From Sphingobium sp. SCG-1 (GTDB taxonomy: Bacteria; Pseudomonadota; Alphaproteobacteria; Sphingomonadales; Sphingomonadaceae), in NCBI RefSeq assembly GCF_002953135.1, contig NZ_CP026372.1, forward strand, positions 2,480,001-2,544,000: a stretch of 64,000 bases of DNA, written 5' to 3'. Within the stretch, counting starts at the first letter, position 1. Each line of letters begins with the position of its first letter. Of the stretch, positions 26,074 to 35,796 are shown piece after piece. A program made the position numbers and the translations under genes. The notes under the pieces were generated by a model. The model was not told where the DNA came from. It saw only the letters and a list, made by a program, of their open reading frames with translations, and did no database searches.

Positions 26074-26433
26074 ATGCGAAAGATCATCTTTTCCCTGCCT
26101 ATCCTTGTCGCGACCGCATCGCTAAGTGCGTATCCCGCCCACGCGCAGACATTCATGTTCGAAACAGGCACAACGCTTCTCGACAAGTGCCAGAACAAAG
26201 CGCCGGAATATGCGCTGGCCTGCACCGCTTACATCGTGGGCGTCGTCGACGGGATCAAGAAAGACATTTTTCTCGGACGCGCGCCGGACAATTGCTGGCC
26301 CAAGCAATTGGCGGCGACCCAGGTGCGTGATATCGTCGTCAAATATCTCCGCACCTATGCCGATCAACGCTCCGCCCCTGCATCATTGACGATCAGCGTG
26401 GCCCTCAACGATTCCTTTCCCTGCCAAAAATAG
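26074..26433 (+). CDS. Rap1a/Tai-like secreted protein
   Basis: The 119-residue protein has a signal peptide (hydrophobic stretch, cleavage near AHAQT). The mature part fits the Rap1a/Tai family, with LLDKC, a Y-x-x-G-x-x-D segment (AYIVGVVDGI), a paired Cys in DNCWP and a C-terminal Cys. Family members include type VI secretion immunity proteins, but many occur alone in alphaproteobacteria, as here, with no toxin next door. AGGGGC precedes the chosen ATG. A role as an immunity protein should not be assumed. Confidence 0.65.
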   Translation: MRKIIFSLPILVATASLSAYPAHAQTFMFETGTTLLDKCQNKAPEYALACTAYIVGVVDGIKKDIFLGRAPDNCWPKQLAATQVRDIVVKYLRTYADQRSAPASLTISVALNDSFPCQK

Positions 26434-26447
26434 GCAGCGGTTGCATA

Positions 26448-27716
26448 TCATTCGACCAGCACGCCGCCCTTGATGACCGCCGCCGGCTTTTCGAGCAGCC
26501 TTACGTCGGAAAGCGGGTCACCTGACACAGCAACCATATCCGCAAGGCGACCTACCGCAATCGCGCCCACGTCCTTCTCGCGATCCAATGCCTTCGCCGC
26601 GCTGACCGTCGCCGCCTGAATCGCCTGTAGCGGAGTCATCCCCCACTCGACCATTTTCGCGAACTGCTTGGCATTGTCGCCGTGGGGGTACACGCCCGCG
26701 TCCGTGCCGAATATCATCGGAACGCCCGCCTTTACCGCCTTGGCGAACGTCTCGCGCTGTAACCGCCCGATCATCTTTTCCTTGTCCAGGCTCTCCTGCT
26801 CCGTGCCATTCGCCGTACCTGTCGCAAGGATGTAGTCGTCATTGTAGATATCCATGTCGAACCACGTCTTGCGTTGTGCGGCCAGCTTGATGGTGTCGTC
26901 GCTGGCAAGGCTGCAATGTTCGATCGTGTCGATACCCGCCAGAATAGCGGTCCGGATACCGGCATCGCCATGCGCATGAGCAGCAACCTTGATGCCCAGC
27001 ATGTGAGCCTCGTCCGCAATCGCCTTCATTTCCTCAAGAGAAAGCTGCTGCGCACCCACCGAATCGCCCAGCGAGAACACGCCGCCCGTCGCGCAGATCT
27101 TGATGACTTCCGCGCCGTATTTATGAAGCCAGCGCACCTTCGTCTGCGCCTCCTCCGGGCTGTTGACGATGGCCGGAGTAGTCCGGTCCATTGAGGGTGG
27201 AAGTCCGCCATGGTCGCAATGCCCGCCGGTCGCTCCTATGGCATAGCCCGCAGTTACGATACGCGGCCCGGCGATATAGCCGCCATCGATCGCTTCCCGA
27301 AGGCCGACGTCCTGAAAACCATCTGAGCCGACATTGCGCACGGTCGTGAAGCCAGCCCGCAATGTCTTTTGCGCATTGGCGACGCCCACTGCGCTCCAGA
27401 AACTGTCGGTAAAGGTGAGGCTGCGATAGCCGCCGACTTCCGCCAGCGATGTCAGATGGACGTGCATGTCGATCAGGCCCGGCACCAGCGTCTTGCCGCT
27501 CATGTCGATATGCTTCACGTCGCTGCCCCAGCGTACCGTCCGCGCATCGGCTATACTGGTGATGCGCCCATCTGTCACGAATACGGCCGGGTAATCGATC
27601 GTCTTGCCACCAACGACATCGACCATGTGATCCGCAGTCACGACCACCGTCTCCGCCTGCGCAGACATAGACGACGCAGCCAGCGACAATATGGCCGCCA
27701 GAGCAAATTTCAGCAT
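26448..27716 (-). CDS. Secreted amidohydrolase (Xaa-Pro dipeptidase-like)
   Basis: The 422-residue protein has an N-terminal signal peptide (to about SAQAE). The amidohydrolase core shows HVH in GLIDMHVHLTS, a probable carboxylated lysine in EVIKICATGG, HAHGD, a second His in EHCSL, and the final aspartate in FGTDAGVYPHG. It resembles the binuclear zinc carboxypeptidases that cleave Xaa-Pro or Xaa-Arg/Lys dipeptides. It is predicted to be periplasmic. AAGGA precedes the ATG. It lies downstream of lpdA, 38 bases after its stop. Confidence 0.85.
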   Translation of the reverse strand: MLKFALAAILSLAASSMSAQAETVVVTADHMVDVVGGKTIDYPAVFVTDGRITSIADARTVRWGSDVKHIDMSGKTLVPGLIDMHVHLTSLAEVGGYRSLTFTDSFWSAVGVANAQKTLRAGFTTVRNVGSDGFQDVGLREAIDGGYIAGPRIVTAGYAIGATGGHCDHGGLPPSMDRTTPAIVNSPEEAQTKVRWLHKYGAEVIKICATGGVFSLGDSVGAQQLSLEEMKAIADEAHMLGIKVAAHAHGDAGIRTAILAGIDTIEHCSLASDDTIKLAAQRKTWFDMDIYNDDYILATGTANGTEQESLDKEKMIGRLQRETFAKAVKAGVPMIFGTDAGVYPHGDNAKQFAKMVEWGMTPLQAIQAATVSAAKALDREKDVGAIAVGRLADMVAVSGDPLSDVRLLEKPAAVIKGGVLVE

Positions 27717-27754
27717 TCCAGTTCCTTGATAGGTATAGGCGTTCGGCGCGCCAA

Positions 27755-29152
27755 TCAGATGTGCAACGCGCGTCCGTAAGCGCCGAGCACGCTCTCATGC
27801 ATAGTTTCGGAGATGGTCGGATGCGGGAAGACGGTCTCCATCAATTCCGCTTCGGTCGTCTCCAGCGTCTTGCCGATCACATAGCCCTGGATCATTTCCG
27901 TGACTTCCGCGCCCACCATATGCGCGCCAAGCAACTCCCCGGTCGCCTCATCGAACACTGTCTTCACGAACCCGTCGGTCTCGCCAAGCGCGATAGCTTT
28001 GCCGTTGCCGATGAAGGGGAACTTGCCGACCTTGACCTTGTACCCGGCTTCCTTCGCCTTGGCTTCCGTCAGGCCCACCGAAGCGACCTGCGGATGGCAA
28101 TAGGTGCAACCGGGGATGTTCGCCTTGTCCATCGCGTGCGGATGCCCTCCCGCGGCATGTTCGACAGCAATGATCGCCTCGTGACTCGCCTTATGTGCCA
28201 GCCACGGTGCGCCCGTAACGTCGCCTATTGCATAGATGCCCGGCACATTGGTGCGGCAGAACTCGTCCGCCTCGATATGGCCGCGCTGATCCTTCGCAAT
28301 CTTCAACTCTTCAAGGCCAATGCCTTCATTGTTCGGCACGATGCCGACCGCGACAATGACATGGCTGAACTCCTCGGTCGTGACCTTGCCATCCTTGTCC
28401 TTGATCTCTGCGCTGATGCCCTTGCCGGTATCGGTGATCTTCTGCACGCCGGTCGACACGCGAAGGTCCATGCCGAGCTTGCCCAGCGCCTTCATCATGA
28501 AGTCGCTGATATCGGCGTCTTCCACAGGCAGGATGCGGTCGAGCATTTCCACGACCGTCACCTTGGCACCCATGTCGTTGTAGAAGCTGGCGAACTCGAT
28601 CCCAATAGCGCCCGATCCGATGACCAGCAATTTTGTCGGCATCTCTGTGGGCACCATGGCGTGACGATATGTCCAGATGCGCTTCCCATCGGCCTTCGCG
28701 AACGGCAGGTCGCGAGCGCGTGCACCGGTCGCGATGATGATGTTTATCGCGCTGAGATCCGTCGCCTTGCCGTCTTTGGTCACAGACAGCGTGTTCTTGC
28801 CCGTCAGCTTGCCGTCGCCGAAGTAGACCGTGATCTTGTTCTTCTTCATCAGGCCGGTGACGCCCTGATTAAGCTGCTTGGCGACGCCGCGCGAACGCGC
28901 CACGACCTTTTCCAGATCGAATGCAGGCTTCTGCACCGACAGGCCATATTTGTCGGCATGTTGCATATAATGGTAGATTTCCGACGTGCGCAGCAATGCC
29001 TTGGTCGGGATGCATCCCCAATTGAGGCAGATGCCGCCCAGGCTTTCGCGCTCCACGATCGCGGTCTTCAAGCCCAACTGGCTCGCGCGGATCGCAGCCA
29101 CATAGCCGCCGGGGCCGGAACCCAGAACGATAAGATCAAATTGGTCAGCCAT
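27755..29152 (-). CDS. lpdA: Dihydrolipoyl dehydrogenase (E3)
   Basis: The 465-residue flavoenzyme reoxidises lipoamide in 2-oxoacid dehydrogenase complexes. The FAD-binding GSGPGGYVAA is followed by the redox-active pair in GGICLNWGCIPTKALL, the NAD-binding GSGAIGIEFASF, and the C-terminal His-Glu base in HPHPT-like VFPHPTISE. It is directly downstream of the E2 gene, so it is probably the E3 of pyruvate dehydrogenase. Confidence 0.96.
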   Translation of the reverse strand: MADQFDLIVLGSGPGGYVAAIRASQLGLKTAIVERESLGGICLNWGCIPTKALLRTSEIYHYMQHADKYGLSVQKPAFDLEKVVARSRGVAKQLNQGVTGLMKKNKITVYFGDGKLTGKNTLSVTKDGKATDLSAINIIIATGARARDLPFAKADGKRIWTYRHAMVPTEMPTKLLVIGSGAIGIEFASFYNDMGAKVTVVEMLDRILPVEDADISDFMMKALGKLGMDLRVSTGVQKITDTGKGISAEIKDKDGKVTTEEFSHVIVAVGIVPNNEGIGLEELKIAKDQRGHIEADEFCRTNVPGIYAIGDVTGAPWLAHKASHEAIIAVEHAAGGHPHAMDKANIPGCTYCHPQVASVGLTEAKAKEAGYKVKVGKFPFIGNGKAIALGETDGFVKTVFDEATGELLGAHMVGAEVTEMIQGYVIGKTLETTEAELMETVFPHPTISETMHESVLGAYGRALHI

Positions 29153-29248
29153 TACCTAAATCCTCGGGGTGTCATCCGGAGTTGAAACAACAGGCCGCAA
29201 GTGTCGCCTAGCGCAATCGTCAGGAACCGTTTGCAACCGGCTTGATCG

Positions 29249-30553
29249 TCAAGCGAGCATCGCCAGCGGATTCTCGATCAGATCCTTGAACGCAGCCATC
29301 AGCTTCGCGCCGTCCGCGCCGTCGATAGCCCGGTGATCGAAGCTTCCGGTCGCGTTCATCACTGTCGCGATCCCGAGCGCATCATCGACGATATAGGGCC
29401 GCTTCTCGCCAGCGCCGATCGCCATTATCATAGCCTGCGGCGGATTGATGACAGCTTCGAATTGCTTGATGCCGAACATTCCCATGTTGGAAATGGACGC
29501 CGTTCCGCCCTGATACTCCTCGGGCTTCAGCTTCCCGTCCTTTGCGCGGGACGCCAGATCCTTCATCTCGGCGGAGATCGTCGCGACGCCCTTCGATCCG
29601 GCATCGGTGATGATCGGGGTAATGAGGCCTGACGGGATCGACACGGCCACCGAAATGTCGGCACGCTGGAACTTGAGCAACGTATCCCCGGCGAACTGCA
29701 CATTACATGCGGGAACCTGCAACAGGCTTGCGGCGAGCGCCTTGATGAGCAGGTCATTCACCGACAGCTTCACGCCTCTGCCGCCCAGGCCCGCGTTCAA
29801 TTCGCCACGCAGCTTCAGCAGCTTATCGAGACGAATGTCCACCGTAAGGTAGATGTGCGGAATCGTCTGCTTGGATTCGGTCAGGCGTCGCGCGATCGTC
29901 TTGCGCATGTTGCTGAGCTTGACCGCTTCGTGCGGAATGCCGAAGTCCTGCGCCGCGACTGGCGCGTGTGCGGCTGCGGGGGCCGGCGTGGCAGCGGCGG
30001 GTGCAGCCGCGACCGTAGGTGCTTCCGCCGCTCTGGCAGGCTTTGCGCCGTCAAGATCGGCCTTCACAATGCGGCCGTTCGGGCCACTGCCTTGCACAGT
30101 CGTCAGATCAACCCCGCTTGCTTCCGCGAGGCGGCGGGCAAGGGGACTGGCCTTCACGCGATCACCCATGGACGCGGCTTTGGCGGGAACCGGATCAGCC
30201 TTTGGCGCTTGCGCGGGCGTGGGTGCGGCTTCGGCCTTGGGCGTAGAATCGGCTTTCGGAGCCTCAGCTTTTGGCGCTTCTGCCTTGGGGGCAGGCGCGG
30301 CGTCCTCTTCCCCTTCCACTTTCAGCGTCGCAATGACGGTGCCGACCTTTACGCCATCCGTTCCTTCGGGCACTTCAATGCTGGCAATGACGCCCTCATC
30401 GACGGCCTCGAACTCCATCGTCGCCTTGTCGGTCTCTATCTCCGCCAGCAAATCGCCGGATTTGACTGTGTCGCCTTCTTTCACCAGCCATTTTGCCAGC
30501 GAGCCTTCTTCCATCGTGGGAGACAATGCCGGCATCTGGATATTGATTGCCAT
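29249..30553 (-). CDS. pdhC: Pyruvate dehydrogenase E2, dihydrolipoamide acetyltransferase
   Basis: The 434-residue protein has one N-terminal lipoyl domain with the lipoylated lysine in IETDKATMEFE, an Ala/Pro/Lys-rich linker (about residues 85-130, and again 165-200), a peripheral subunit-binding domain (KASPLARRLAEASGVDL) and a C-terminal catalytic domain with SFDHRAIDGADGA. It transfers acetyl groups to CoA. ATG before AINIQMPALSPTMEEG is the conserved family start. The E1 genes pdhA and pdhB are not upstream here; a divergent stress-protein gene is instead. Confidence 0.95.
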   Translation of the reverse strand: MAINIQMPALSPTMEEGSLAKWLVKEGDTVKSGDLLAEIETDKATMEFEAVDEGVIASIEVPEGTDGVKVGTVIATLKVEGEEDAAPAPKAEAPKAEAPKADSTPKAEAAPTPAQAPKADPVPAKAASMGDRVKASPLARRLAEASGVDLTTVQGSGPNGRIVKADLDGAKPARAAEAPTVAAAPAAATPAPAAAHAPVAAQDFGIPHEAVKLSNMRKTIARRLTESKQTIPHIYLTVDIRLDKLLKLRGELNAGLGGRGVKLSVNDLLIKALAASLLQVPACNVQFAGDTLLKFQRADISVAVSIPSGLITPIITDAGSKGVATISAEMKDLASRAKDGKLKPEEYQGGTASISNMGMFGIKQFEAVINPPQAMIMAIGAGEKRPYIVDDALGIATVMNATGSFDHRAIDGADGAKLMAAFKDLIENPLAMLA

Positions 30554-30714
30554 GAGGGAGCAGCCCTTCTCGCTATTTGATTCCATGGGGAGGAAGCCCG
30601 TTACTTGACGCTTTGGCCGCGACGGTCAAGAGGGCCGTACACCTGATCCGGCAAAGCCTTGCGCCAAGGCAGCTTATAGATCAGATTCACACCTCATTAC
30701 AGGAACGGCCTCAC

Positions 30715-31170
30715 ATGCGCACATATCTGGTGGTGGTTGACGAAACACCCGAAGCCGAAGTCGCACTTCGCTTCGCCGCGCGTCGTGCCGCCAAGACTGG
30801 CGGGGCCGTACAGATACTTGCGCTCGTGCCCCCTACCGAGTTTGTGCAATGGGGCGGCGTTCAGGCGACGATCGAGGAGGAAGCACGCCTGAGAGCGGAA
30901 GCGCTGGTCATGGGTGCGGCCGGTACGCTGATGCAGGAGTCCGGCATCCGCCCCACGATTACCGTGAAGCAGGGCGATCCGGTGACGCTGGTCCGCAAAA
31001 CATTGGACGAGAACGACGGCATCGCGGCCCTTGTGCTGGGCGCTGCGGCAACGGGCGCGCCGGGGCCGCTCGTCGCGCATTTCGCCGCCACAGAGGCAGG
31101 CAATCTGCCCTGTCCGATCATGGTCATCCCCGGCTCGCTCGACCGCGACGCCATCGACCGGCTGAGTTGA
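30715..31170 (+). CDS. Universal stress protein family
   Basis: The 151-residue protein has a UspA-like fold: YLVVVDETPEAEVALRFAARRA at the start (a 2-layer nucleotide-binding fold), GDPVTLVRK, ALVLGAAATGAPGP and CPIMVIPGSLD at the end. The GAAATGAPGP loop resembles the ATP-binding G-2x-G-9x-G(S/T) motif but is imperfect. AGGAA lies nine bases ahead of the ATG. It converges on rnr. Confidence 0.85.
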   Translation: MRTYLVVVDETPEAEVALRFAARRAAKTGGAVQILALVPPTEFVQWGGVQATIEEEARLRAEALVMGAAGTLMQESGIRPTITVKQGDPVTLVRKTLDENDGIAALVLGAAATGAPGPLVAHFAATEAGNLPCPIMVIPGSLDRDAIDRLS

Positions 31171-31172
31171 GC

Positions 31173-33494
31173 TTACTTCCGGTTCTTCCCGCGCGGATTA
31201 TTGCTATGCCGGATGTTGGCGGGCCTGCCGCGACGCTGCAATCCGCCTGAAGGCCGACCCGGACCTCTGTTGGGACCACGGAACGGCAAGTGACTGGCGC
31301 CCTCGGGAAGTTCAAAGCGCAACGATCCATTGATCGGGTCGGCTTCCACCAACCGCAGCGGTAGACGCTGCCCCTGCGTATAGCGCTCGCCGCTGGACAT
31401 GCCGACGAGAGTGCGGCTGGCTTCATCAAGCATGAAGCGTTCCGCGCCCAGCGTCGATACCGGCACAAGTCCATCGCCGCCCAGCCCTTCCACGGTCGCG
31501 AAGAAGCCGAAGCTCTGCACGCCCGTGATCCGTGCCTCCAGCACTTCTCCGACTCGTAACGCAAGAAACGCCGCAACGTAGCGATCCACTGTCTCGCGCT
31601 CCGCCTCCATGGCGCGACGCTCATGCTGGCTGATAAGTTCGCCGACCCGACCCATGTTGCTCATGTCTTCGCCCGAGAGCGAAGTCTTGTCCGGCAGGCT
31701 CTTGTCCTTGGGCGCAGGCAGTTCGAGGCCATAGGCGCCCACAAGCGCACGATGCACCAACAGGTCGGCATAGCGACGGATCGGCGAGGTGAAATGCGCA
31801 TAGCTGCCAAGCGAAAGCCCGAAGTGCCCCGCATTTTCCGGACCGTAATACGCCTGGGTTTGTGTTCGCAGGATCTGTTCCATGATCTGCGGGCGCACGT
31901 CGCTCTCACCGATCTTCGCGATCAGCCGATTGAACGTTGACGGCCGGATAACCTGCCCCAGAGCAAATTCCACATCGAACGTCTTGAGGTAATCCTTCAG
32001 CGCGATCAGCTTTTCACGGCTCGGCGGCTCATGGACGCGGTACATGACCGGAGCTTTCTTGGCCTCCAGCGCCTTCGCCGCCGCGACGTTCGCGGCAATC
32101 ATGAAGTCCTCGATCAGCCGGTGCGCGTCCAGCCTCTCACGGATCGCAACGCTGACGATCTTGCCCGCCTCGTCCAGCACCACGCGCCGCTCCGGCAAGT
32201 CCAGGTCCAGCGGCTCGCGCTTGTCCCGTGCTTTCGCCAGCAAGGCCCAGCACGCCCATAACGGCTTCAGTGCGGTTTCAAGGAATGGGTTCTCCGCTTC
32301 GCCATCGACTGCCGCCTGCGCCTGCTCATAGGGGATGTTCGCCGCTACCCGGATCACCGCACGCGTGAAGCGCCACGACGTTACCTTGCCATGCTTGTCG
32401 ATGACGAGATGGCAAGCCATCGCAGCGCGATCATGCTCAGCGCGGAGCGAACACATATCGGACGAGAGTTGATGCGGCAGCATGGGCACAACGCGGTCGG
32501 GGAAATACACGCTGTTGCCGCGCTTGCGCGCCTCACGATCAAGCTTTCCGCCGGGCCGCACATAATAAGACACGTCCGCGATCGCGACGATCGCCCGGAA
32601 GCCGCCCGCATTGGCTTCGTCCTCGTCCGGGGCGGCCCACACGGCATCGTCGAAGTCACGAGCGTCCACGGGATCGATGGCGACGATAGGCAGATGCCGC
32701 AGATCCTCGCGCTTCGCTTCGTGCAGCGGCAGGTCGGCAACCGCCAGCGCTTCGTCCTCAACACTGTCAGGGAAAGTGAACGGTATCCCGAACTTGTGAA
32801 TTGCGATCAGGCTGAAGCTTTTCGCGGCAAACGGATCACCCAGAACATCGGTGATTCGAGCCGTCATCTTGGGCGCACGCCCACCGGCTTCGGCAAGCAC
32901 GAGGTCGCCAGGCTTCGCATTGCCTAGATCGACGATGCGCGTCACATTACGATTACGCTTATCCACTGGGCGTAGCAGCAGCGCGCCGCCCTCTCCCTGC
33001 TGCTCGACGACGCCCAGCAGCAGTTCCTCGCCCTTGGCGAGCTTCTTCATCGGATGCGCGACCCAGCCGGCACCCGCTTCTTCGGTCCGCGCCAATATGC
33101 GGTCGCCCACCGTCAGCGCGCTCCGCTTGCCTCGCTCCATGATGCGTAAGCGCGGCGGCGGTACGCCTTCGGCTTCCCACCGCTCGGGCACCGCCAGCAA
33201 AGTGCTACCGTCCACATCCACGATCCGCAGCACCGTGACCTTGGGCACGCCACCCATTTTGTGAAAGGCGCGCGCGGGACCGATGTCGATCAGCCCTTCG
33301 TCCGCCATGTCCTTCAACAGCGACTTGAGCGCGATCTTCTCCTGCCCCTTCAGGCCAAAGGCGCGCGCGATCTCCCGCTTGCCCGCAGGCGCGTCGGATT
33401 CCTCGATGAACTGCATGATCTGCGTCCGCGTCGGGAATCCGGCAGGCTTGACGCGGGATGCTTTGGTGCGGGGCGGCTTAAGGGGCGAACTCAT
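31173..33494 (-). CDS. rnr: Ribonuclease R
   Basis: The 773-residue 3'-5' exoribonuclease has an N-terminal winged-helix region (TRTQIMQFIEES), cold-shock/OB domains, the RNB catalytic domain with the four-aspartate site in AIDPVDARDFDDAV, the FTSPIRRYADL signature, and an S1 domain near residue 660 (GEVLEARITGVQSFGFFA). The C-terminal tail is Arg/Gly/Pro-rich. Two other in-frame ATGs lie up to 14 codons upstream, so the exact start is uncertain. proS lies upstream on the same strand. Confidence 0.95.
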   Translation of the reverse strand: MSSPLKPPRTKASRVKPAGFPTRTQIMQFIEESDAPAGKREIARAFGLKGQEKIALKSLLKDMADEGLIDIGPARAFHKMGGVPKVTVLRIVDVDGSTLLAVPERWEAEGVPPPRLRIMERGKRSALTVGDRILARTEEAGAGWVAHPMKKLAKGEELLLGVVEQQGEGGALLLRPVDKRNRNVTRIVDLGNAKPGDLVLAEAGGRAPKMTARITDVLGDPFAAKSFSLIAIHKFGIPFTFPDSVEDEALAVADLPLHEAKREDLRHLPIVAIDPVDARDFDDAVWAAPDEDEANAGGFRAIVAIADVSYYVRPGGKLDREARKRGNSVYFPDRVVPMLPHQLSSDMCSLRAEHDRAAMACHLVIDKHGKVTSWRFTRAVIRVAANIPYEQAQAAVDGEAENPFLETALKPLWACWALLAKARDKREPLDLDLPERRVVLDEAGKIVSVAIRERLDAHRLIEDFMIAANVAAAKALEAKKAPVMYRVHEPPSREKLIALKDYLKTFDVEFALGQVIRPSTFNRLIAKIGESDVRPQIMEQILRTQTQAYYGPENAGHFGLSLGSYAHFTSPIRRYADLLVHRALVGAYGLELPAPKDKSLPDKTSLSGEDMSNMGRVGELISQHERRAMEAERETVDRYVAAFLALRVGEVLEARITGVQSFGFFATVEGLGGDGLVPVSTLGAERFMLDEASRTLVGMSSGERYTQGQRLPLRLVEADPINGSLRFELPEGASHLPFRGPNRGPGRPSGGLQRRGRPANIRHSNNPRGKNRK

Positions 33495-33551
33495 AAAGCG
33501 AGACATAGGGGCTGGCGCGTAGACTGGCCAGCCCAAGTCCCGACAACCCAG

Positions 33552-35078
33552 TTAATAAGAGCGACCCACCAGCACGCGCTCGACCGCCGCATCGCCCGTG
33601 AAGATGCAAACGCCGTCAGCCGCCGCGGCATCCAGAGGCACGTTGCGCAGCGTCAGCTTCTCGCCCTTCAGCCACTGCACGACCTTCTCCAGCCCCACGC
33701 CCGTGGGCTTGCTCCACTGGACTTCGGCCCAGCCCGGCTTGTTGCTCTTGGCAAAGTGCGCCTTCAGCCCTTCGATGTCGTTGATGCTGCGATCGATGTT
33801 GCTGCGCAGACGTTCGGTCGCCTGCATGTGCAACGTGGTTTGGACGTCGGCAAGCATATCCGCAGCCGCTGCGACGAAATCGTCCTTCGCAACAATCGCG
33901 CTGTCGAGCTTGCCGTCATCCTTGTAGAGCCGATCGCGGCGCAGCACGGACACATTGCCGCCCGCCACATCGCGTCCGCCCACTTCGACGATGATCGGTG
34001 CGCCCTTCTTCACCCAGCTCCAGCGCTTGTTCGCCGCCTTCGCGGGACGGCGATCCAGCAACACGCGGACTGGTTCCCGGAATGCGTCCAATTTCTGCAA
34101 TGCGCCGAGCAGTTCAGTGCAATAGGCGACGATAGCGTCATCCTCCGGCGCGTCGCGCAGCATAGGCACAATGACGATCTGATGCGGTGCGATGCGCGGT
34201 GGCACGCGCAGACCATCGTCGTCACCATGCACCATGATGACCCCGCCGATCATCCGCGTCGACACGCCCCAGCTCGTCGTCTGCGCCAGTTCCTGCACGC
34301 CTTCGCTGTTCTGGAAACGGATATTCTGCGCGGAAGAGAATGTGGTGCCCAGGAAATGCGAGGTGCCGGCCTGCAATGCCTTTCCGTCCTGCATCATCGC
34401 TTCGATCGAGTAGGTCGCGACGGCACCGGGAAAGCGCTCATTCTCCGGTTTTTCACCTGCAATCACCGGCAGCGCCAGGCAGTCCTCCGCAAAGCTGCGA
34501 TACACCTCCAGCATCTTCAGCGTTTCCTCGCGCGCTTCCGCTTCGGTGGCATGGGCAGTATGGCCTTCTTGCCAAAGAAACTCACTGGTCCGCAGGAACA
34601 TCCGCGTCCGCATTTCCCAGCGGACGACATTAGCCCACTGGTTGATGAGCACCGGCAAGTCGCGCCAGCTTTGCACCCAGCGCGAAAAGGCTGCGCCGAT
34701 GACGGTTTCCGACGTCGGCCGAACGACCAGCGGCTCTTCGAGCTTCGCATCAGGATCGGGCACCAATCGCCCGTCCTTCTGGATCAGCCGGTGATGCGTG
34801 ACGACCGCCATTTCCTTGGCGAAGCCGTCGACATGTTCGGCTTCCTTCTCGAAATAGGAGAGCGGAATGAACAGCGGGAAATAGCAATTCTCATGCCCGG
34901 TCCGCTTGATCTCCGCGTCCAGCAGCGCCTGTATCCGTTCCCATATGCCATAGCCCCACGGCCGGATGACCATGCAGCCACGGACGCCTGACTCCTCGGC
35001 CAGATCGGCCTCGCTGATGACGGCCTGATACCAGGCGGCAAAGTCCTGATCGCGAGTAACGGAAAGAGCGTGTTTCAC
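33552..35078 (-). CDS. proS: Prolyl-tRNA synthetase, archaeal/eukaryotic type
   Basis: The 508-residue enzyme charges tRNA-Pro. Class II motifs are seen: motif 2 NQWANVVRWEMRTRMFLRTSEF, (the core WEMRTRMFLRTSEF is diagnostic), motif 3 near GGVIMVHGDDDG and the GCMVIRPWGYGIWERIQ start of motif 1. There is no inserted editing domain, and a C-terminal Pro-specific extension ends in the conserved Tyr (GRSY), as in archaeal-type enzymes. The GTG start gives VKHALSVTRDQDF and is preferred over upstream ATGs in a region of poor coding character. Confidence 0.93.
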   Translation of the reverse strand: MKHALSVTRDQDFAAWYQAVISEADLAEESGVRGCMVIRPWGYGIWERIQALLDAEIKRTGHENCYFPLFIPLSYFEKEAEHVDGFAKEMAVVTHHRLIQKDGRLVPDPDAKLEEPLVVRPTSETVIGAAFSRWVQSWRDLPVLINQWANVVRWEMRTRMFLRTSEFLWQEGHTAHATEAEAREETLKMLEVYRSFAEDCLALPVIAGEKPENERFPGAVATYSIEAMMQDGKALQAGTSHFLGTTFSSAQNIRFQNSEGVQELAQTTSWGVSTRMIGGVIMVHGDDDGLRVPPRIAPHQIVIVPMLRDAPEDDAIVAYCTELLGALQKLDAFREPVRVLLDRRPAKAANKRWSWVKKGAPIIVEVGGRDVAGGNVSVLRRDRLYKDDGKLDSAIVAKDDFVAAAADMLADVQTTLHMQATERLRSNIDRSINDIEGLKAHFAKSNKPGWAEVQWSKPTGVGLEKVVQWLKGEKLTLRNVPLDAAAADGVCIFTGDAAVERVLVGRSY

Positions 35079-35158
35079 TTGAGAGCGCCTGATTTGGAAA
35101 GAGGTTGGGGCGCAATAGAGCAGGCCCGCGGGAAAAGTCGAGCGGCCAGCGTAGCGCC

Positions 35159-35195
35159 ACATCAAAAGGGCCGCACATCGCGGCCCTTTTGATGT
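35159..35195 (-). terminator. Rho-independent terminator after phaR
   Basis: A perfect 16-base stem (ACATCAAAAGGGCCGC and its complement) closes a 5-base loop. AAAA and TTTT flank the GC-rich core, so it can work on either strand. It lies between the phaR stop and the proS start, both on the minus strand, and should separate their transcripts. Confidence 0.85.
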
Positions 35196-35214
35196 ATTCG
35201 GCATGTTGCGTAAG

Positions 35215-35796
35215 TTACGGAGCCAGCTTCTCGATCTTGGCGTTCAGCGAAGCCAGTTGCGCCTTCAACTGCGCAATTTCGTCATCCTTCTCAGCGGAAG
35301 CTTCTGACGCAGGCGCAGATGCGGGTGCTTCGAAGCCCGGTATGCCCTTCGCCTTGAATGCCGTCGTCGCCGCTTCGAACATTTCCATGTTGCGCTTGGC
35401 GATTTCCGCGAGCGGCCCACCGGCAAACGCACCCTGCATCGCCTCCTGGAACTGCTGCTGGTTCTTGCGAAACGCTTCCATCGACTGCTCAAGATACTGC
35501 GGGACCATCGACTGCATCGAGTCTCCGTACATCGAGATCAACTGCCGCAGGAAATTGACCGGCAGCATGTTCTTGCCGCGCTGTTCCTCATCCATGATGA
35601 TCTGCGTGAGCACATTATGCGTGATGTCTTCGTTGCTTTTTGCATCCAGCACAACGAACTCGCGCCCCTCGCGCGTCATTTGCGAAAGCAGATCCAGGGT
35701 GATGTAGCTGGATGTTTCCGTGTTGTAGAGACGACGATTGGCGTACTTCTTGATTATGACCGTTCCCGACTCACCAGCAGCTTTTGATTTCGCCAT
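35215..35796 (-). CDS. phaR: PHA accumulation regulator PhaR
   Basis: The 193-residue repressor begins with the PHB/PHA DNA-binding domain (VIIKKYANRRLYNTETSSYI) and a following PHB accumulation segment (PVNFLRQLISMYGDSMQSMV). The C-terminal third is Ala/Glu/Lys-rich with a short coiled coil (IAQLKAQLASLNAKIEKL). In other bacteria PhaR binds polyhydroxyalkanoate and releases phasin and synthase genes. Its ATG overlaps that of the divergent PhaC-like gene by two bases. Confidence 0.95.
   Translation of the reverse strand: MAKSKAAGESGTVIIKKYANRRLYNTETSSYITLDLLSQMTREGREFVVLDAKSNEDITHNVLTQIIMDEEQRGKNMLPVNFLRQLISMYGDSMQSMVPQYLEQSMEAFRKNQQQFQEAMQGAFAGGPLAEIAKRNMEMFEAATTAFKAKGIPGFEAPASAPASEASAEKDDEIAQLKAQLASLNAKIEKLAP

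Noticed and set aside
27761..29185. 474-codon open frame opposite lpdA
   Set aside because: It is a mirror of a conserved flavoenzyme gene with no independent support.
33261..34991. 576-codon open frame running opposite rnr and proS
   Set aside because: It crosses two real genes and the gap between them; composition is that of a shadow frame.
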